6,482 bases of DNA from an uncultured Collinsella sp. (GCA_900553705.1 USEK01000085.1:1-6482); one strand, 5' to 3'; numbered from the stretch's first letter, positions 1 through 5,586 are shown. Notes: a model not told the origin generated them from the sequence alone. Program-made: numbers and translations.

Positions 1-1
1 C

Positions 2-190
2 CTGCTGGGTACCTCCGCTCCGACGCATCACGCCGACGCCGACGAGGAGCTCCTGGGTGCCCCGATCGACGACAAGAAGGCTCCCGCCAACGGTGCCATC
101 AACGAGGACATGGCTTCTCTCGATGAGCTGCTCAACCAGCTCGTGGACACCGACGACGCCGAAGAGGCCAAGGACAACGACGAGGAGTAA
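2..190 (+). CDS. rpoC: 3' end of RNA polymerase beta' subunit (probable), partial
   Basis: This is an open frame running in from the left edge and ending at TAA 188-190; 62 codons are visible. The peptide begins LLGTSAPTHHADADEELLG and ends in a very acidic tail (DTDDAEEAKDNDEE). No catalytic motif of RNA polymerase lies in this stretch, because the conserved part of beta' is upstream of the window. The call rests on context: rpoB-rpoC commonly precedes rpsL-rpsG-fusA, and a low-complexity acidic tail is common at the C-terminus of large polymerase subunits in high-GC Gram-positive bacteria. Codon use (almost all C- or G-ending) matches the highly expressed ribosomal genes downstream and differs from the sigma cassette in between. 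A strong terminator follows 27 bases after the stop. It could instead be the end of rpoB or another highly expressed gene. The frame and stop are certain; the name is moderately supported. Confidence 0.6.
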   Translation: MLGTSAPTHHADADEELLGAPIDDKKAPANGAINEDMASLDELLNQLVDTDDAEEAKDNDEE

Positions 191-217
191 TTTCCAAGTA
201 CGTTAACCGTCCTTCCA

Positions 218-253
218 AAGACCCGTTTCCCAACAGGGAAGCGGGTCTTTTTT
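218..253 (+). terminator. Rho-independent terminator after rpoC
   Basis: A 14-base-pair stem (218-231 with 236-249) contains one G-T wobble, closes on the four-base loop AACA and runs into six T residues (248-253). It begins 27 bases after the rpoC stop, so it should end the polymerase operon transcript before the sigma factor cassette. Confidence 0.93.
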
Positions 254-264
254 GTTGAAGAAAA

Positions 265-306
265 CCTGCCAAAAAGGGACAGGTTTATTTTGGTAGGTTT
301 TTCCTG
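265..306 (+). repeat. Left copy of 42-bp inverted repeat bounding the sigma cassette
   Basis: These 42 bases reappear in reverse complement at 2071-2112 with 39 of 42 matching; the outer 30 are identical and the three differences fall in the inner 12. The copy has its own symmetry: CCTGCCAAAA (265-274) pairs with TTTTGGTAGG (288-297), one pair being a wobble, around a 13-base loop. Five T residues follow (298-302), so on the plus strand it also resembles a second, weaker terminator behind rpoC. The pair encloses 1848 bases that hold the whole sigma/anti-sigma module. I infer a mobile-element end or a dispersed palindromic repeat; no transposase is in the window. Confidence 0.9.
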
Positions 307-314
307 CTTGAATT

Positions 315-343
315 TGAAACATTCCGTTCGGTCAAAGCGTATC
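315..343 (+). promoter_or_regulatory. Candidate ECF-type promoter for the sigma factor gene
   Basis: TGAAAC (315-320) and CGTATC (338-343) are separated by 17 bases. This is the form of promoter used by SigW-like ECF sigma factors, which have a TGAAAC-type -35 element and a CGT-containing -10 element. Transcription would start near 350, giving a leader of about 40 bases before the sigma start at 392. It lies inside the repeat-bounded cassette, nine bases from the left repeat, so the cassette would carry its own promoter. The position suggests positive autoregulation. This is a sequence match only. Confidence 0.6.
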
Positions 344-391
344 TATGGTGAGGGCCTCAGCAAGAAACATCAGCATCATCGGGAGGTGATT

Positions 392-910
392 ATGGAAGAA
401 CAAGCTTTTAGACAGGCGGTTGAAGATCACAGGGATGTCGTGTTTCGAATCGCATTGACGTACCTGCGCGATCGTGCCGATGCCGACGATATTGCCCAAG
501 ATGTCTTTCTTAAGCTGCTTAAAAGCGATGGACATTTTGAGAGTTGGGAGCATCTTCGCCGCTGGCTTATCCGGGTCACGATCAATGAATGCAAATCGCT
601 CTTTCGAAAGCCGTGGAGGCGCGTGGAGGATATTGAGAACCTGGCCGGTTCGCTATCGGTAGCGCAGGATGAGACCAGGGCTGTCCTGTCGGACGTTATG
701 CGACTTCCGGAACGATTCCGTATCCCCATCGTGCTCTATTACTATCTGGGCTTTTCGACCTCAGAGATTGCCGAGTTGTTGCATGTACCAGCCGCGACCG
801 TTCGAACGCGTTTAGCTCGTGGTCGATCGAAGCTCAAATTCATCCTAGAGGAGGGCGACCGTGAAATCCAACCAAATCAAGCAGGCCTTCGAGTCCATCC
901 AAGCCGATAG
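392..910 (+). CDS. ECF-family (sigma-70 group) RNA polymerase sigma factor
   Basis: The protein has 172 residues, the usual size for a group IV (ECF) sigma factor made of only regions 2 and 4. Region 2 spans about residues 10-75 and includes DADDIAQDVFLKLL (30-43), the core-binding and -10 recognition helix. Region 4 spans about 103-149, with LPERFR followed by a helix-turn-helix around SEIAELLHVPAATVRTRL, which reads the -35 element. It would direct RNA polymerase to a small stress or envelope regulon. I chose ATG 392 because GGAGGTGAT (382-390), a nine-base match to the ribosome's anti-Shine-Dalgarno sequence, sits just before it; the frame stays open upstream to 290, but that part runs through the inverted repeat and lacks family homology. 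The last 50 bases overlap the next gene, the usual arrangement for a sigma factor and its anti-sigma factor. Codon choice is mixed, including TTA and ATA-type codons, unlike the flanking translation genes. The regulon cannot be named from sequence. Confidence 0.93.
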   Translation: MEEQAFRQAVEDHRDVVFRIALTYLRDRADADDIAQDVFLKLLKSDGHFESWEHLRRWLIRVTINECKSLFRKPWRRVEDIENLAGSLSVAQDETRAVLSDVMRLPERFRIPIVLYYYLGFSTSEIAELLHVPAATVRTRLARGRSKLKFILEEGDREIQPNQAGLRVHPSR

Positions 911-1937
911 CAATCTTGCAGATCGCGTCCTTAATACCGCTGCGGGTGAGCCGCTTCATCGAAAGGGCCACGCGAAGTCTCTCTATGTTGCCGTAATCGG
1001 ATGTCTCGCCGGAGTGTTGGCGACCGGAGGGGTCGCCTACGCCGTTATCAATTCCAGCTATTTTGCCTCAGCCTGGGGAAACCACGGCAATGGGGATTCC
1101 ATTACCTGGACCAACGGCGGCTCATCGGGGGCTAAATACACCTACACCAGAGAGTTTGGTGACGGCATTGCGCCCCAAAGCCTGGAGGGTGCAGTCCAGA
1201 AGGTTAATCTGTCCGTCGAGGGTAACGGCTATACGCTTGATATCCATGAGATGGCTATCGATAAAAACGGTTGCGGTGCCGTGACGTTTACGCTGTCCAA
1301 TCCAAATGGCGTTAACTACTACAAGCCGGCAGCAGAGACGGGCGAACTTGTTCTCTATGGTGAAGAAGAACAAGGCATCGGCACGCCCAGCATGAACTTC
1401 GGCGAGGAATGGGCTGACACACGCTGCACCATTGATAAGGACACATCAAGCGACACGGTCATTAATGGCACGATGTACTTTGCCTCTATGGATCGCGAGC
1501 GAGGTTTTCAACATGCGGTCACCTGGAATATCTCGTGGACCGAGGGCGAAGGCGAGGATGCGAAGCCGTTCGAGGCATCGACGCCCGAGTTTAGCGTTGG
1601 AGCTTACGTCGATACAAAGGAACTCCGCTCCGATGACTCGCCTCTCGAGATCAGCCCGTTTTCTATCCAGACACACATCGATGATCTGGGCATTGATGCA
1701 GTTGATAATAAGCTGACCGTCAGCTACAAGGATGGATCGGAGCAGATTGTCGAAGATGACGACGCAGGGGTGTTCAACTTATATTTTTCTTATGCGCGCA
1801 ATAGCGGAGAGAACATCTGGCTGCCAACGAAGTTGATCGATGTCGACCAAGTGGTCTCAGTAACGCTTGAGGGCACGAGGTGCACGTCAACAGGAGAGAC
1901 CGAAACAGAAGTACCCTTTACCATCGTTTATTCGTAA
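861..1937 (+). CDS. Single-pass membrane protein, probable anti-sigma factor partner
   Basis: The protein has 358 residues. A short cytoplasmic segment (1-40, IKQAFESIQADSNLADRVLN) resembles the N-termini of membrane anti-sigma factors that bind ECF sigma factors. One hydrophobic helix follows (about 41-63, LYVAVIGCLAGVLATGGVAY), then an extracytoplasmic part of about 295 residues rich in beta-strand-like stretches. That part appears to hold two segments (about 100-250 and 250-358), and its plan recalls the DUF4179-type proteins encoded beside ECF sigma genes in Gram-positive bacteria; this family call is from memory and tentative. Cysteines at 138, 189 and 341 would lie outside the cell, with a fourth (48) in the helix. 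The GTG start at 861 is supported by AGAGGAGGG (847-855) five bases upstream and by the N-terminal match. The start lies 50 bases inside the sigma gene, so translation of the two is probably coupled. No protease, enzyme or zinc-binding (ZAS) motif is evident. It probably holds the sigma factor at the membrane until an outside signal releases it. Confidence 0.8.
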   Translation: MKSNQIKQAFESIQADSNLADRVLNTAAGEPLHRKGHAKSLYVAVIGCLAGVLATGGVAYAVINSSYFASAWGNHGNGDSITWTNGGSSGAKYTYTREFGDGIAPQSLEGAVQKVNLSVEGNGYTLDIHEMAIDKNGCGAVTFTLSNPNGVNYYKPAAETGELVLYGEEEQGIGTPSMNFGEEWADTRCTIDKDTSSDTVINGTMYFASMDRERGFQHAVTWNISWTEGEGEDAKPFEASTPEFSVGAYVDTKELRSDDSPLEISPFSIQTHIDDLGIDAVDNKLTVSYKDGSEQIVEDDDAGVFNLYFSYARNSGENIWLPTKLIDVDQVVSVTLEGTRCTSTGETETEVPFTIVYS

Positions 1938-1943
1938 AGTCTG

Positions 1944-1975
1944 GGCCGCTTCCCAAGGGGGGAAGCGGCCTTTTT
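1944..1975 (+). terminator. Rho-independent terminator after the sigma/anti-sigma pair
   Basis: A perfect 11-base-pair GC-rich stem (1944-1954 with 1960-1970) has a five-base loop and a tail of five T residues. It begins seven bases after the anti-sigma stop and closes the two-gene transcript inside the repeat-bounded cassette. Confidence 0.93.
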
Positions 1976-2070
1976 AGCGTTATATGGACGAGTGGATTGG
2001 ACGTTATTCGTCTGATTCTCGGAAGAACGTGGCAAATGGATGCGGATCACCGTGAAGAGTGGTGTTTTCC

Positions 2071-2112
2071 CAGATAAAACCGACCAAAATAAACCTGTCC
2101 CTTTTTGGCAGG
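2071..2112 (-). repeat. Right copy of 42-bp inverted repeat bounding the sigma cassette
   Basis: This is the reverse complement of 265-306 with three mismatches, all near the inner end of the repeat. The internal hairpin is weaker than in the left copy: the changed base breaks one of the three outer pairs, while CCAAAA/TTTTGG (2083-2088 with 2103-2108) is kept. No clear direct duplication is visible outside the two copies: the left flank reads GAAGAAAA and the right flank GAACGTTG, sharing only GAA. Confidence 0.9.
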
Positions 2113-2129
2113 GAACGTTGCCCTGACGA

Positions 2130-2285
2130 GCGCGTCGGATTCCCGGGCCGGGCGGCACAGGGGTTAAGTTTGTCGCGAGTTCCGCACGAGCCGGAGGCCA
2201 CTTAATGTGGCCTCCGTGCGAGCCAGGACTGTAGAGCAGCAAACTTAAACAGCGGGCCGCCCGGACCGGGAATCCGCCCCCGCGC
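2130..2285. repeat. Large imperfect palindrome (about 155 bp, five nested arms)
   Basis: Five nested pairings line up around one centre. They are GCGCG 2130-2134 with 2281-2285; a 21-base arm 2136-2156 with 2256-2276 (20 of 21 paired); TTAAGTTTG 2164-2172 with 2240-2248; AGTTC 2178-2182 with GGACT 2226-2230; and CGGAGGCCAC 2192-2201 with 2207-2216, closing on the loop TTAAT. The fold is very GC-rich and has no T tail on either strand, so it is not a simple terminator. It lies 17 bases beyond the right inverted repeat and upstream of the probable rpsL promoter. It could be a dispersed palindromic element (MITE or REP-like), a cruciform site in DNA, or a structured RNA. I cannot choose between these from one copy. 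Confidence 0.85.
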
Positions 2286-2359
2286 ACCGAAGGGGATTCC
2301 TTTTGTGTAGGCTTTGCGGAAATATACTCATTTTGGGATACGCCCGGCGGCGTGGTCTG

Positions 2360-2388
2360 TTGACGGCACAGCTAACGCCACGTATCCT
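2360..2388 (+). promoter_or_regulatory. Probable housekeeping promoter of the rpsL-rpsG-fusA-rpsJ operon
   Basis: TTGACG (2360-2365, five of six to consensus) and TATCCT (2383-2388, four of six) are separated by the ideal 17 bases. Transcription would start near 2395, leaving a leader of about 87 bases. Since terminators close both upstream transcription units, the str operon needs its own promoter in this region. An alternative -10, TATACT at 2323-2328, fits better alone but has no good -35 element at the right distance. Confidence 0.6.
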
Positions 2389-2481
2389 ATCGAACTGCGT
2401 GTTTCGTAGGGGGATGCTGACCCCTCGATTCAAGCCGTTGCACTTTACAGAAAGCTGGAATCATTCGAGAAGGAGTACGCT

Positions 2482-2859
2482 TTGCCTACTATTAACCAGC
2501 TGGTTCGCCAGGGCCGTCGTTCCGTGCCCAAGAAGTCCAAGAACGCTGCTCTGCAGCACAACTCCCAGAAGCGCGGCGTGTGCACCCGCGTCTTCACCAC
2601 GAGCCCCAAGAAGCCGAACTCGGCTCTTCGTAAGGTTGCCCGTGTTCGCCTCGTCAACGGCATCGAAGTTACTGCTTACATCCCGGGTGAGGGCCACAAC
2701 CTGCAGGAGCACTCCATCGTGCTCGTCCGCGGCGGTCGTGTCCGTGACCTCCCTGGTGTCCGTTATCACGTCATCCGTGGCGCCTACGACGCTGCTCCGG
2801 TCCAGAACCGTATGCAGGCCCGTTCCAAGTACGGTGCTAAGCGCCCCAAGGCTAAATAA
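2482..2859 (+). CDS. rpsL: 30S ribosomal protein S12
   Basis: The protein has 125 residues, the normal length for S12, which sits at the decoding centre of the small subunit and controls accuracy. Recognisable signatures are PTINQLVRQGR at the start, QKRGVCTRVFTTSPKKPNSALRKV (two blocks, 29-52), GEGHNLQEHS (69-78), RGGRVRDLPGVRYH (83-96) and QARSKYGAKRPK at the end. The start is TTG 2482: the S12 N-terminus begins there, and AAGGAG (2470-2475) lies six bases upstream. Lysine 43, the classic streptomycin position, is kept, but position 88, lysine in E. coli and Mycobacterium tuberculosis S12, is arginine here (codon CGT 2743-2745). It is the first gene of the str operon, followed by a hairpin-bearing 73-base gap and rpsG. 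Confidence 0.98.
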   Translation: MPTINQLVRQGRRSVPKKSKNAALQHNSQKRGVCTRVFTTSPKKPNSALRKVARVRLVNGIEVTAYIPGEGHNLQEHSIVLVRGGRVRDLPGVRYHVIRGAYDAAPVQNRMQARSKYGAKRPKAK

Positions 2860-2884
2860 GCCAGATAACGTTTTGATACTTTCG

Positions 2885-2910
2885 CCGTGTGCCGCCTAAG
2901 CGCCGCACGG
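2885..2910 (+). promoter_or_regulatory. Hairpin in the rpsL-rpsG gap, candidate translational control site
   Basis: CCGTGTG (2885-2891) pairs with CGCACGG (2904-2910), one pair being a wobble. After a C-C mismatch, CGC (2893-2895) pairs with GCG (2900-2902) around the loop CTAA. It ends nine bases before the AAGGAG ribosome site of rpsG (2920-2925) and has no T tail, so it is not a terminator. In E. coli, S7 binds the rpsL-rpsG intercistronic RNA and represses its own synthesis. The same use here is an inference from position. Confidence 0.6.
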
Positions 2911-2932
2911 TAGACACTTAAGGAGATTTCAC

Positions 2933-3406
2933 ATGCCGCGTCGTGCAGCAGCTAATCGTCGTGAGGTTCAGCCTGACGCCGTTTACAACAACCGCCTGGT
3001 GACTCAGCTCATCAACAAGGTCCTTCTTGACGGCAAGAAGGCCACCGCTGAGCGCATCGTTTACACCGCTTTCGAGATCGTTGCCGAGAAGTCCGAGGGT
3101 GGCGACGCTCTCGCTACCTTCAAGAAGGCTATGGACAACGTCAAGCCCACGCTCGAGGTTAAGCCCAAGCGTGTCGGTGGCGCTACCTATCAGGTCCCGA
3201 TGGAGGTCAACTCCCGTCGTTCCACCGCTCTGGGTATCCGCTGGATCGTCAACTTCTCCCGCGCTCGCAAGGAGAAGACCATGGCCGAGCGTCTCGCCAA
3301 CGAGATCCTCGACGCTTCCAACGGCCTGGGCGCTTCCGTCAAGAAGCGTGAGGACGTCTTCAAGATGGCCGAGGCCAACCGCGCGTTCTCTCACTATCGT
3401 TGGTAA
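2933..3406 (+). CDS. rpsG: 30S ribosomal protein S7
   Basis: The protein has 157 residues, close to the usual 156 of bacterial S7, the primary binding protein that nucleates assembly of the 30S head and contacts E-site tRNA. Visible signatures are the PRR start, PDAVYNNRLVTQLINKVLLDGKK in the first 36 residues, the block around KPKRVGGATYQVPMEV, then RWIVNFSRARKEKTMAERLANE, and the C-terminal KMAEANRAFSHYRW. ATG 2933 is supported by AAGGAG (2920-2925) seven bases upstream and by the family N-terminus. It follows rpsL after 73 bases, and fusA begins 19 bases after its stop, so the three are one transcript. Nothing in the protein looks altered. The gene may be autoregulated through the upstream hairpin. 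Confidence 0.98.
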   Translation: MPRRAAANRREVQPDAVYNNRLVTQLINKVLLDGKKATAERIVYTAFEIVAEKSEGGDALATFKKAMDNVKPTLEVKPKRVGGATYQVPMEVNSRRSTALGIRWIVNFSRARKEKTMAERLANEILDASNGLGASVKKREDVFKMAEANRAFSHYRW

Positions 3407-3425
3407 GTTAAGGTAAGGAACTAAC

Positions 3426-5525
3426 ATGGCTAAGCCTAAGTACAAGCTTTCCGATACCCGTAACATCGGCATCATGGCCCACATCGATGCCGGTAAGACC
3501 ACCACGACCGAGCGTATTCTTTACTACACCGGTAAGACCCACAAGATCGGTGAGGTCCATGAGGGCGCTGCCACCATGGACTGGATGGTTCAGGAGCAGG
3601 AGCGCGGCGTAACCATTACCTCCGCTGCTACCACGTGCTTCTGGAACAAGGACGGTAAGGACTACCGCATCCAGATCATCGACACCCCGGGCCACGTTGA
3701 CTTCACCGCCGAGGTCGAGCGCTGCCTGCGCGTCCTCGATGGCGCTGTCGCCGTCTTCGACGCCGTTGCCGGCGTTCAGCCCCAGTCTGAGACCGTTTGG
3801 CGTCAGGCTTCCACCTTCAACGTCCCCCGCATCGCTTTCATCAACAAGTATGACCGCGTGGGCGCTGACTTCTTCAACGCTATCGAGACCATGAAGGATC
3901 GTCTCGACGCCAACGCCGTGGCCGCTCAGGTCCCGATGGGCGCCGAGGACAACTTCTGGGGCGTCATCGACCTGGTCACCATGACTGCATGGGACTTCAA
4001 GGCCGACGAGAAGGGTATGACCTACCCCGAGCCGATGGACGAGATCCCGGCTGAGTTTGCCGACATCGCTGCCACCAAGCGCGAGGAGCTCCTTGACGCT
4101 GCTGCCAGCTTTGACGACGAGCTCATGGAGAAGATCCTCATGGAGGAGGACTTCACCGTCGAGGAGCTCAAGGCTGCTCTGCGCAAGGGTGTTCTGGCCA
4201 ATGAGCTCAACCTCGTCTTCGTGGGCTCCGCCTACAAGAACAAGGGCGTTCAGGAGCTGCTCGACGCTGTCGTCGACTACCTGCCCAGCCCGCTCGACGT
4301 TGAGGCCGTCACCGGTACCGATCCGGACACCGGCGAGGAGATCCAGCGTCATCCTTCCTTCGACGAGCCCTTCTCCGGCCTGGTCTTCAAGATCATGACC
4401 GATCCGTTCGTCGGTAAGCTCACCTATGTCCGCGTTTACTCCGGCCGCGCCGAGTCCGGCTCCTACGTTGTTAACGCTTCCAACGGTCAGCGCGAGCGCC
4501 TCGGCCGCATCCTCGAGATGAACGCCGCCGAGCGTATCGACCGTGACGACGCTGCCGCCGGCGACATCGTCGCTTGCGTCGGCTTCAAGAACTCCACCAC
4601 CGGCGACACCCTGTGCGCCGAGGGCAAGGAGATCGTCCTCGAGAAGATCGAGTTCGCTAAGCCCGTTATCGACGTTGCCATCGAGCCCAAGACCAAGGCC
4701 GAGCAGGACAAGATGTCCCTGGCTCTGACCAAGCTCGCCGAGGAGGACCCGACCTTCCAGGTGTCCACCAACCACGAGACCGGCCAGACCATCATCGCCG
4801 GCATGGGCGAGCTGCACCTCGAGATCATCGTCGACCGTCTGCTCCGCGAGTTCAAGGTTGACGCTAACGTCGGTAAGCCCCAGGTTGCCTATCGCGAGAC
4901 CGCTGGTCACGACGTCGAGAAGGCTGAGGGCAAGTTTGTCCGTCAGTCCGGCGGTCGCGGTCAGTACGGCCACGCTGTCATCAAGCTCGAGAAGATGGAG
5001 GAGGGCTTCGGCTACGAGTTCGTCAACGCTATCGTCGGCGGCGTCGTGCCCAAGGAGTACATCCCGTCCATCGACAAGGGCATCCAGGAGGCCCTGAACA
5101 CCGGTGTTATCGCCGGCTTCCCGGTCCTTGACGTTAAGGTCACCCTGTTCGACGGTTCTTACCACGAGGTCGACTCCTCCGAGGCCGCCTTCAAGATCGC
5201 CGGTTCCATGGCTATCAAGGACGCCCTCAAGAAGTCCGATCCGCAGCTGCTCGAGCCGATCATGGCTGTCGAGGTCGAGACCCCCGAGCAGTACATGGGC
5301 GACGTTATGGGCAACCTCTCCGGTCGCCGCGGCAAGATCGAGGGCATGGAGGATCGCAAGAACAGCAAGCTCATCCGTGCCAAGGTGCCGCTGGGCGAGA
5401 TGTTCGGTTACGCTACCGACCTTCGCTCCCAGACCCAGGGCCGTGCATCCTACACGATGCAGTTCGACTCTTATGAGCCCGCGCCCAAGTCCATCGTGGA
5501 CGAGGTCATGAGCAAGAACGCCTAA
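3426..5525 (+). CDS. fusA: Translation elongation factor G
   Basis: This 699-residue GTPase (family range about 690-705) drives translocation of tRNA and mRNA through the ribosome and, with ribosome recycling factor, splits spent ribosomes. GTP-binding motifs are AHIDAGKT (18-25), RGVTIT with the switch I threonine (60-65), DTPGH (86-90), NKYD (140-143) and SAYK (268-271). The beta-barrel domain II, domain III, domain IV with the SGGRGQYGH loop region (about 508-516) and domain V (about 605-690) all follow in order without a break. The third residue of NKxD is tyrosine where most EF-G proteins have methionine; the asparagine, lysine and aspartate that read guanine are intact. ATG 3426 is preceded by AAGGAA (3415-3420). 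Codon use is strongly biased, as expected for a highly expressed gene. In most bacteria tuf comes next; here the next gene is rpsJ, 61 bases downstream. Confidence 0.98.
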   Translation: MAKPKYKLSDTRNIGIMAHIDAGKTTTTERILYYTGKTHKIGEVHEGAATMDWMVQEQERGVTITSAATTCFWNKDGKDYRIQIIDTPGHVDFTAEVERCLRVLDGAVAVFDAVAGVQPQSETVWRQASTFNVPRIAFINKYDRVGADFFNAIETMKDRLDANAVAAQVPMGAEDNFWGVIDLVTMTAWDFKADEKGMTYPEPMDEIPAEFADIAATKREELLDAAASFDDELMEKILMEEDFTVEELKAALRKGVLANELNLVFVGSAYKNKGVQELLDAVVDYLPSPLDVEAVTGTDPDTGEEIQRHPSFDEPFSGLVFKIMTDPFVGKLTYVRVYSGRAESGSYVVNASNGQRERLGRILEMNAAERIDRDDAAAGDIVACVGFKNSTTGDTLCAEGKEIVLEKIEFAKPVIDVAIEPKTKAEQDKMSLALTKLAEEDPTFQVSTNHETGQTIIAGMGELHLEIIVDRLLREFKVDANVGKPQVAYRETAGHDVEKAEGKFVRQSGGRGQYGHAVIKLEKMEEGFGYEFVNAIVGGVVPKEYIPSIDKGIQEALNTGVIAGFPVLDVKVTLFDGSYHEVDSSEAAFKIAGSMAIKDALKKSDPQLLEPIMAVEVETPEQYMGDVMGNLSGRRGKIEGMEDRKNSKLIRAKVPLGEMFGYATDLRSQTQGRASYTMQFDSYEPAPKSIVDEVMSKNA

Positions 5526-5550
5526 GTTCGAGCTCCCTGTTACGTAATCC

Positions 5551-5569
5551 TGCGAGAACATCTCTCGCA
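5551..5569 (+). promoter_or_regulatory. Hairpin in the fusA-rpsJ gap
   Basis: TGCGAGA (5551-5557) and TCTCGCA (5563-5569) form a perfect seven-base-pair stem around the loop ACATC. It is followed by CTCTTT and then the GGAGG ribosome site of rpsJ (5576-5580). The tail is too short for a firm terminator call. It may be an RNA processing or stability element, a weak attenuator that lowers rpsJ relative to fusA, or a remnant where tuf was lost. I see no good promoter in this gap. Confidence 0.5.
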
Positions 5570-5586
5570 CTCTTTGGAGGTTTAAG

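Larger units (their letters stand above)
1976..2481. other. 506-base intergenic region between the sigma cassette and rpsL
   Basis: I see no supportable gene here on either strand; open frames lack Shine-Dalgarno sites and family resemblance. In order, the stretch holds about 95 bases without recognisable signal (1976-2070), the right inverted repeat (2071-2112), a large imperfect palindrome (2130-2285), a weak isolated TATACT (2323-2328), a probable promoter (2360-2388), and an rpsL leader of about 87 bases with a small hairpin (2408-2412 with 2421-2425). Together with the cassette, it is what separates rpoC from rpsL. Confidence 0.7.

Noticed and set aside
290..391. Upstream extension of the sigma factor reading frame to TTG 290
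   Set aside because: It would start within the inverted repeat and upstream of the candidate promoter, lacks a ribosome site and adds residues absent from the family; ATG 392 has a near-perfect Shine-Dalgarno site.
254..2123. Target-site duplication flanking the inverted repeats
   Set aside because: Flanks GAAGAAAA and GAACGTTG share only three bases at the junction and a displaced GTTG; no convincing direct repeat.
2323..2328. TATACT as the -10 element of an rpsL promoter
   Set aside because: Good alone, but no acceptable -35 hexamer at 16-18 bases; kept only as an alternative.
2381..2386. CGTATC upstream of rpsL, identical to the ECF -10 element, suggesting sigma control of the str operon
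   Set aside because: No TGAAAC-like element lies 16-17 bases upstream; the same place is better explained as TTGACG-17-TATCCT.
2130..2481. Known riboswitch, T-box or tRNA in the rpsL upstream region
   Set aside because: No T-box consensus, tRNA arms or recognisable riboswitch core could be found, and the likely promoter lies downstream of the palindrome.
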